From positions 261,125 to 285,010 of the forward strand of contig BFEA01000659.1 of assembly GCA_003427395.1 (NCBI GenBank): a stretch of 23,886 nt of DNA, given 5' to 3'. The notes beneath the pieces are model-generated. The model did not search any database and had not been told where the DNA came from. It saw only the letters and a list, made by a program, of their open reading frames with translations. Shown one piece after another: positions 18,654 through 23,886 of the stretch. This stretch comes from Chara braunii (lineage: Eukaryota; Streptophyta; Charophyceae; Charales; Characeae). How positions within the stretch are numbered: the stretch's first letter is position 1; each line of letters begins with the position of its first letter. Both the position numbers and the translations under genes were made by a program.

Positions 18654-18772
18654 GGAGAACGAACGGGAAGGAGGCGAGGCGAGAGAGTAAGGTGGTATAA
18701 TACGTACCTTGGAAGGATGCAGTTCGCCTCACCTGGAGTTAGGCGACAGATTGGCAGGCGGGGTAAAAGTGA

Positions 18773-18784
18773 GCTTATATAAGC
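18773..18784. promoter_or_regulatory. Palindromic TATA-box-like sequence
   Basis: GCTTATATAAGC is a perfect 12-bp palindrome with a canonical TATATAA core. No gene follows on either side, so promoter function is only a possibility. Confidence 0.2.
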
Positions 18785-19049
18785 AAAAGACGTAAGACCA
18801 TACCCGCCCGACTGTACAAGCACGTACGTTTAAAAGAAAGTAAGGAGTGGGGTGAACCTGGCTGAGCTCTAGTGGAAGGTTCATTCTATTTTGCTTATCA
18901 TTAGGTGGAGGCAGCCTTGCTTGGTCACGCCGTGCGTATGGCTGACGCATAGTATATATGTTCCCACGTACTACCGGTGGTGGCTATCCCTTTTGTTTTT
19001 AATGGCCGCGCTCCTGATAGAAGCCACCATTATCACGGAGGTAGTCATG

Positions 19050-19133
19050 GTTGATGTGCCCGCCAACATAGTCATGGATGTGCTGCACGTACCTGAAATT
19101 ACTCGGTTCTGTGTAAGCTGCGAGGGGAAGTAA
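19050..19133 (+). pseudogene. Possible copia-like polyprotein scrap
   Basis: One plus-strand frame reads VPANIVMDVLHVPEITRFCV. Copia-type polyproteins carry L-x-DVLHVP-x-(4)-NL(L/F)SVS between protease and integrase, and NIVMDVLHVPEI fits its start; the usual NLFSVS is replaced by FCVSC. No protease Asp motif is visible upstream and no integrase downstream. Chance similarity is possible. Confidence 0.2.
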
Positions 19134-20370
19134 AGATAAAAATACATGAATCTGGTCGAGGTGTTGACCAGGTGCATAGGGTTGCAATAGGTGGATCACA
19201 GGCCCTATCCCGGAGAGGTGAGCTTCGCGGGAGTGACAGTGTGCCTGTGAATGATGCTGCTGGATTCAAGGAGTTGGAGCGCCGCCGCCTTGAGAGATAT
19301 TGCCAAATCGGTTCCCCTGCTATTGGCGTTCTTCCGCTGGACCGTCTTGGATAGCTGCTGACCAGAGCTGAGGCAGGGACTGGAGGAAAAAAGGTCCACG
19401 TTAGCACCATGATAGGCAAGTTCATTGACTGAAGGTGCTGGTACTACTGCTATCACCGACCGTGGGCATTATCAGGGAGCTATTGCCGAGTTCAGCCTGG
19501 TACCGGAACGACTAGTGTGTGGTAGGAGCAGGGATGCAGAGGGAAGTGGCCCGGAAGCCGCAGAACTGCTGCTGTGCAGTACTGTGTGAAGGTGGTGCGC
19601 GCAGTGCTTTGCCTGGTGACTAGGCCCAGCAGGAGGGCACGCTGTGTATTAGAGTATGTCACTGCGTCGTGCCGATGTTTTGAATTAGATATAGAGGGAG
19701 CGACAACGGTCTGTGTGTAGGAGGGCGACAGTTCAAAATTGTGGGGTATATCTCCGTGTCTTTGTGGGAGGTTTGTTCTGAATTTGGCCACTTGATCGAG
19801 ACGGGTAGCGAAGTAATGGCAGGCTAGCAGCAGGGACTGCGGATCACTGCAGAATTGTCCGCTGCCCGGTGCTACCTGAGCTATGGACGATCTGAGCTCA
19901 TTGATAAGGGTCCTTGCTACATTTAAAAAAATCGTCAGGGCGCTGTGTGTAGTACCTGACTGTGAAAGGTTTGAAGGCGGACTGTGGTCATGAACTGCTG
20001 AGTATTGGAGATCTGAGTCTGGGTGCCGTGCTCTGGTCCGCTACTCCTGCGAACGTTGAGTTGGAGCATCGGGTTCCAGCCTGCCATATCTGTGGGGACC
20101 AGGGTTAAAACCAGGAAGTACGCGAGTATGGTGGTACCGGCACTAGAACTGGGGTCCGCCATCCTACGCTGCGGGGCACAGAGATAGAGGGGCTCTGCTA
20201 TAAGAGTAGTCTGCCACAACTGTAATGAGGAGAGGGACGGTGAGTGCCTGTACAGGGAGAACGAAGGACTAAGCAGAAGGGAAGGCACGTACCTGGAGAT
20301 TGGCGGCGGTCTGCCGTGTTAGCAGCCTGCGAACTGGGCAGACTGTGGGGTCGTCATCCTACAGGGTTGG

Positions 20371-20640
20371 CATATGCAGGCGCTGCTGACTGTGGCCGGC
20401 TGCTGCACACTGCTGCATGCTGCGGGCATACCACTATTGACTGGGGCAGGTTGCTGCATACTGCTGCTGGCTGCCGCATACTGCGGCTGACTGCTGCGAA
20501 TGGCTGCTGCTTATGTTGGTTGTGCACAAACGGTGGCCAACCACTAGCGGCTGCTTACTACTGCTGCGTGCTGTTGGTCGCTGTGTACTGCTGCATATGG
20601 CCGCCGGTTGTGGCCGACTGTTACAGGCTGCTGTGCAGCG
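20371..20640 (+). repeat. CTG-rich degenerate tandem repeat
   Basis: About 270 bases built from variants of CTGCTGCATACTG and GGCTGCTG, with units of roughly 12-27 nt. The 136-codon ORF through it is rich in Cys, Leu, Ala and Tyr because of the repeat and is not considered a gene. Confidence 0.75.
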
Positions 20641-21300
20641 AGGATTTGGGCTAAGGAAGGGTGCTGGGGTTCAGAGGGGTGATTGGGCTTGAGAAGGGAG
20701 GTTAGTACTGTGATCTGGGAGGTCAACAGAGGGTTGGCTTGGCGTCATAAGTTGACCAAGCTGCTACTATTTGGCCATCATTGCGGGGCCCTCAGGCGAG
20801 TGAAGGTATCAAGGCCCTCTCCAGGGAGTTGAGTTGTCCCCCTCTTGTATCTCGAGAGTCTCAGACCCCTTACCTTCTGTCCTTCTCTAGTCCTGATCTG
20901 AGAGGAAGGCGGCAGGCGGGATTGCAACCCGTAGGACCGCAGCAAGGCCTACGTGGGAGGTTACCCCACCGATTGCGGGGGCTCTGCCGGAACTCAAGAG
21001 GAGTTATGGATGCAAGGAACTGTAAGGTAACTTTCCATCTCCCTCTATAAACCCAGATTATAAGCCCCTATCTGTATTGCTCATTGCATGTTTGACTGAG
21101 TATATGGTATGCAGCCCTACTTTAACTTTTTATCTCACTTTCAAGACTTAAACCAGATTAAATAAAGGAATGCATGCAAATCTCAGTTTCAGCTTTGTTG
21201 GTTGACTGAAAGCAGATTGTGAAAAGAAATTGCATCTGGGAAAGGGCAGGATAGGAAGCAGCTTTTGCGTGGGGTTTAACTGGGTTATCAAGGCTGGGAG
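20641..21300. other. Intergenic stretch without a recognisable gene
   Basis: No long ORF, RNA gene or repeat recognised. Composition shifts from balanced to AT-rich at about 21040, where the hairpin tract is approached. Confidence 0.5.
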
Positions 21301-21571
21301 GTCCCCATAAGTTTGGGGAGACATAGTGCTTTGTTTTATTTTGGATTGTGTGGAGCATCGGACCATTCTATAAGTTTAGGTGGTCTGATTGCTCTGGAGA
21401 TCGGGAAGTCCTCATAAGTTTGGGGAGACCTAGTGTTGTGGAATTGCCTTGAGAATCAGATCGTTCTATAAGTTTAGGTGATCTGGTTGCTCTGACTTGC
21501 GAGGGCTGCTTGTGATTGACTTTTTTAGGGGCCAAGTGCGTTCTGTAAGTTCAGGTGCCTTGGTTACCTTG

Positions 21572-21595
21572 TTTTTTTTTTTTTTTTTTTTTTTT
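21572..21595. repeat. Poly-T run inside hairpin tract
   Basis: Twenty-four T between two family A hairpins. It may be a minus-strand poly(A) tail or simple homopolymer growth; nothing recognisable adjoins it. Confidence 0.8.
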
Positions 21596-21984
21596 CTGTT
21601 TATTTGGTTCTGAACGAGGAGGTCTGAGCCATTCTATAAGTTTAGGTGGCTCAACCTCTTTCTGTTTTATTTACGAGGGAATGAACTTGACAAAGGGCAA
21701 ATCATTCTACAAGTTTAGGTGATCTAGCCCAATGCCACGCACAAGTTGAATCAGAGAGGAACGAATCAGGAAGAGAGTCAGACTGTTCTGTAAGTTCAAG
21801 TGGTCTGACTCAAAGCCTCGCACATGCTGGAACCCAAAGGTTATAATTTGGATATATTCTATTACTATTTTATTTAAGAACAGGCTAGTCAGACTATTCA
21901 AAAAGTTTAGGTAGTTTTACTATAGCTTATCATAACCTGAAGAGAGTATAATTAAGAATATAATTGATGGTAAGGTGGGGCAGG

Positions 21985-22004
21985 CTGAACTTAAGTTAGT
22001 TCAG
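21985..22004. repeat. Hairpin CTGAAC/GTTCAG
   Basis: Perfect 6-bp stem around the 8-nt loop TTAAGTTA. The loop recalls the AAGTTTA part of family A, so it may be a degenerate member. Confidence 0.55.
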
Positions 22005-22073
22005 TCCTATGCAGCCTTAGAAGACAAAGGGAAGACAAATATATATAACTTCGATATTTTAAATAGTTCACGG

Positions 22074-22093
22074 CGACTAGAATGGTCTAGTCG
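22074..22093. repeat. Hairpin CGACTAG/CTAGTCG
   Basis: Perfect 7-bp stem with a 6-nt loop (AATGGT), lying between the main part and the last two units of family A. Its loop does not match family A. Confidence 0.7.
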
Positions 22094-22520
22094 TATGCCC
22101 AAAGAAGAGAGTAGTAGTTGTGCCCTCTGTTCTGTGTATATTCTTTGGTAAGTTAGGCTTATTCCATAAGTTTGTGTGGCCTGACTTTATGCCTGGCTAA
22201 GTAAGGCACATTCCATAAGTTTGGGTGTCCTGACCTTATGCCTTATGTAAGCTGGGTATAAGGGGTTAAATCATTGAAAGACCATGAACTATTGTTTGTT
22301 CAGATAAACTTGGGATGGTGAGAATACTTACCTTTGTGGTTTGGTTTGCATGTGGCTGAATGAGATGACTATCTGGTCTGAGTTTCAGTTTGATAGGTAG
22401 TTGCTTTAGTTGCTCGCCACGTGCTAGAGCCATAAGAGTTAGTTTCAATTCCTGCGATCTTTGAGCTAAAGTTATTTTTACTTAGGTTGATTTCTGCATT
22501 TTCTGGGATCTTTTATTACG

Positions 22521-23142
22521 CTTGGTCTTGTATAAATCTTGGTAAGCTACTTTCCCTACGGGAAGCGCTGCCGAAATTTCTACAAAACCAAGGAGTTAGT
22601 CAAACTTTGTCTTTTCTCAGGGTCCAGTTCTTTTTGACTTTTTGGCTTAGTAAAAATTTGGGAAACCTCCTCGTCTAAAGGGAGTGCTGCCTAAATTTTT
22701 GCTAATTCAGGGAGTTAGACAAAGTTAGACGGTGAAGAGTCAAAGTCATTTCAGATTCTAAACTTAGCTTTGTATAAATCTTGGAATAACACTTTCTCTA
22801 CGGGAAGCGCTCTCGAAATTTCTACAAATCTAAGGAGTTAGTTATAATTTGTCTTGGTTGAACTCATATTTTATGTTTGAGTTCATGTCTGTCTTAGTAT
22901 AAATCTGGGAAGTCTCCCTTTCTAAAGGAAGTGCTGCCCAAATTTTCACTAATTCAGGGAGTTAGATAAATTTTCGACTTCTAAAATTAAAAGTTTGATT
23001 TTTGAACTAGTATGAATTCTGCGAGGGCACTTTTCCTACGGGAAGCGCTGCCAAAATTTTCTTAATTTAGAGAAGTTAGACTATATTTTGATAGTGGCGA
23101 TTCTGGAATATTCACCCTGTATAGAGGAGATTCTGCCAGGGT
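22521..23142. repeat. Hairpin family B: 5-6 tandem long hairpins, ~113-125 bp spacing
   Basis: Each unit has a left arm with TATAAATCTTGG, a centre near TTTCCCTACGGGAAGCGCTG, and a right arm with CCGAAATTTCTAC. Unit 1: arms 22521-22542 and 22571-22592 pair at 19 of 22 positions, with an inner CCC-TAC-GGG hairpin. Unit 2: 22647-22662 with 22690-22705, 16 of 16 including two G.T. Unit 3: 22763-22784 with 22813-22834, 19 of 22. Unit 4: 22894-22909 with 22937-22952, 13 of 16, plus CTG/CAG outside. Unit 5 (~23007-23070) is weaker. A possible sixth is reduced to ACCCTG/CAGGGT (23114-23119, 23137-23142). GGAGTTAG-like sequence follows most right arms. No known family recognised. Confidence 0.85.
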
Positions 23143-23280
23143 CTACCTTTCTTTCAGCATTTTCTTAAAGGTAGGCTTGGGCTTAGTTACTTAGGACGAT
23201 TTAAGTAAGATCGTGATATGGGGATTACTCTCCATGAACTTATAGATTTAGCCTGGGGGATTGGTCTGCCATGTGTTACA

Positions 23281-23341
23281 GATCCTCTTGATCGATTGAT
23301 TCAGGACTTCAAGCTAGATTCAGCTTGATCCTACGAGGATC
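23281..23341. repeat. Long fold-back sequence
   Basis: Outer arms GATCCTC (23281-23287) and GAGGATC (23335-23341) pair perfectly. Inside, AGGA and TCCT pair, then TCAAGCT (23309-23315) pairs perfectly with AGCTTGA (23322-23328) around the 6-nt loop AGATTC. Confidence 0.75.
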
Positions 23342-23346
23342 TTCTT

Positions 23347-23365
23347 CTGTTATCACTGATAACAG
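23347..23365. repeat. Perfect hairpin CTGTTATC/GATAACAG
   Basis: Perfect 8-bp stem with the 3-nt loop ACT, starting six bases after the preceding fold-back. No T run follows, so a bacterial-style terminator is not suggested. Confidence 0.75.
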
Positions 23366-23886
23366 GTCGGTTGTCGATTCGTCGGTTTACCACTCGGCTC
23401 CAATTCACCCTCAATACTCAACCTAAAAGGCTTTAGCCCTGGTGATTTTATTGTTTTGTTAAGGTTTCACCTGGACTTTTATTGAATAGCCATTTAACAA
23501 AGGTACTGAGTATTTAATTATGGTTGGTTGGACAGGAGGCTGAGGCTTGCATGGCTAAAGCAAGGGGTACGAGTGTAGAGGTTGGTTGAAGTTGACTCCG
23601 TGTAGTGCGTGGACTTTTTGTTTGACTCTCTGATATGATTGCGGGTATGTATGGTGGTTCGGATTTGGATTGGCCTGCCTGTTATCATACATACATATAT
23701 GTGGCTGTGAGGAGTCCCACTGTGACTGTGAGAAGTGATCGTCACATACTTATTTTCCTTATATATGCCAGCGGCGTGTCTGGAGTGTATTTTTTGGCTG
23801 TGACAGACCTTTCTTTGTTTCGTGGATGTTTTGCTGGCTTGTGATGGGGTGTGAACCGACAGTCTGTAGAGTTTTCCATCTGGTGT
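23366..23886. other. Right end of window without a recognisable gene
   Basis: Only ORFs of 75 codons or fewer, with no known motif. A short ATACATACATATATG stretch occurs at about 23687-23701. No further hairpins of family A or B were seen. Confidence 0.5.

Larger units (their letters stand above)
18652..20370. other. Flank of LINE-B without a convincing gene
   Basis: Only short ORFs occur. Two items stand out: a 12-bp perfect palindrome containing a TATA box at 18773-18784 (GCTTATATAAGC), and a short peptide similar to a copia polyprotein motif near 19074. No tandem repeats or RNA genes were recognised. Confidence 0.5.
21301..22237. repeat. Hairpin family A: ~11 units, constant loop, variable complementary stems
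   Basis: Units share a 15-nt loop close to TTCTATAAGTTTAGG, flanked by arms that differ between copies but pair with each other. Loops: 21366-21380, 21464-21478, 21541-21555, 21632-21646, 21705-21719, 21786-21800, 21897-21911, 22162-22176 and 22211-22225. Examples: GAGTCAGACTG/TGGTCTGACTC around 21786 (11 bp, two G.T pairs), ATCAGATCG/TGATCTGGT around 21464 (9 bp, two G.T), TGAGCCA/TGGCTCA around 21632 (7 bp plus AGGT/ACCT after a bulge), AGTTAGGC/GCCTGACT around 22162. Two further units (21301-21322, 21408-21429) have a shorter ATAAGTTT loop with CCCC/GGGG-like arms and GTC/GAC outside. Spacing is irregular. I do not recognise the family. Confidence 0.85.

Noticed and set aside
13150-18700. 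Target-site duplication for LINE-B
   Set aside because: The best shared string between the flanks is only 6 nt (GTGGAG), no better than chance in this G-rich DNA.
20244-20654. 136-codon Cys/Ala/Tyr-rich ORF
   Set aside because: It comes from the CTG-rich degenerate repeat and has no domain.
21301-22237. Telomere-like repeat (TTTAGG inside the loop resembles plant TTTAGGG)
   Set aside because: The motif occurs once per unit with 40 or more bases between and is never in tandem.
21301-23142. CRISPR array
   Set aside because: Repeats are not identical, spacing is irregular, the variable parts are the paired stems rather than unique spacers, no cas genes exist and the context is eukaryotic.
22521-23142. 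Hammerhead ribozyme or retrozyme
   Set aside because: I did not find the conserved CTGATGA plus GAAA core in the right arrangement in any unit.

Overview
This is a eukaryotic nuclear window dominated by decayed retroelements and repeats. I see no intact cellular gene. Two non-LTR retrotransposons (LINEs) of plant/green-algal type carry an APE endonuclease, a reverse transcriptase (RT) and a C-terminal zinc-binding region. A short Ty3/gypsy-like gag remnant lies between them. The gag style, the LINE ORF architecture and the repeat load suggest a streptophyte green alga, possibly Chara-like. That placement is inference from memory, not a database match.

Layout. 1-461: (TC)n tract and flank without genes. 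462-~7330, minus strand: LINE-A, nearly full length, with a 33-nt poly(A) tail (poly-T on the plus strand), ORF2 at 533-4812 and ORF1 at 4856-~7322. Both ORFs are broken by frameshifts, and the RT has lost about 35 codons. ~7331-8960: very G-rich minisatellite with a 263-bp higher-order tandem duplication. 8961-10230: G-rich then mixed DNA without a convincing gene. 10231-11147: short GCCACGTCAG repeats, then a gag pseudogene. 11148-13240: no gene; a tRNA-like sequence at 11486-11558, a poly-T run at 11727-11750 and a doubtful coding remnant. ~13240-18651: LINE-B, whose first ~760 bp are inverted relative to the rest (twin-priming structure), ending in a pure 57-nt poly(A). 18652-21300: no convincing gene; a CTG-rich degenerate repeat.

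21301-23365 is the most unusual part: an AT-rich tract packed with hairpins. Family A (about 11 units, 21301-22237) keeps a nearly constant 15-nt loop while the stem changes from copy to copy and its arms stay complementary. Family B (5-6 units, 22521-23142, ~113-125 bp spacing) forms long hairpins, the best with two 22-nt arms pairing 19/22, with compensatory changes between copies. Further perfect hairpins lie between and after them. I do not recognise either family.

How the parts relate: the LINEs supply RT and endonuclease that could once have mobilised themselves and poly(A)-tailed or tRNA-like passengers. Neither copy can encode intact protein now. The hairpin tract has no visible link to them.
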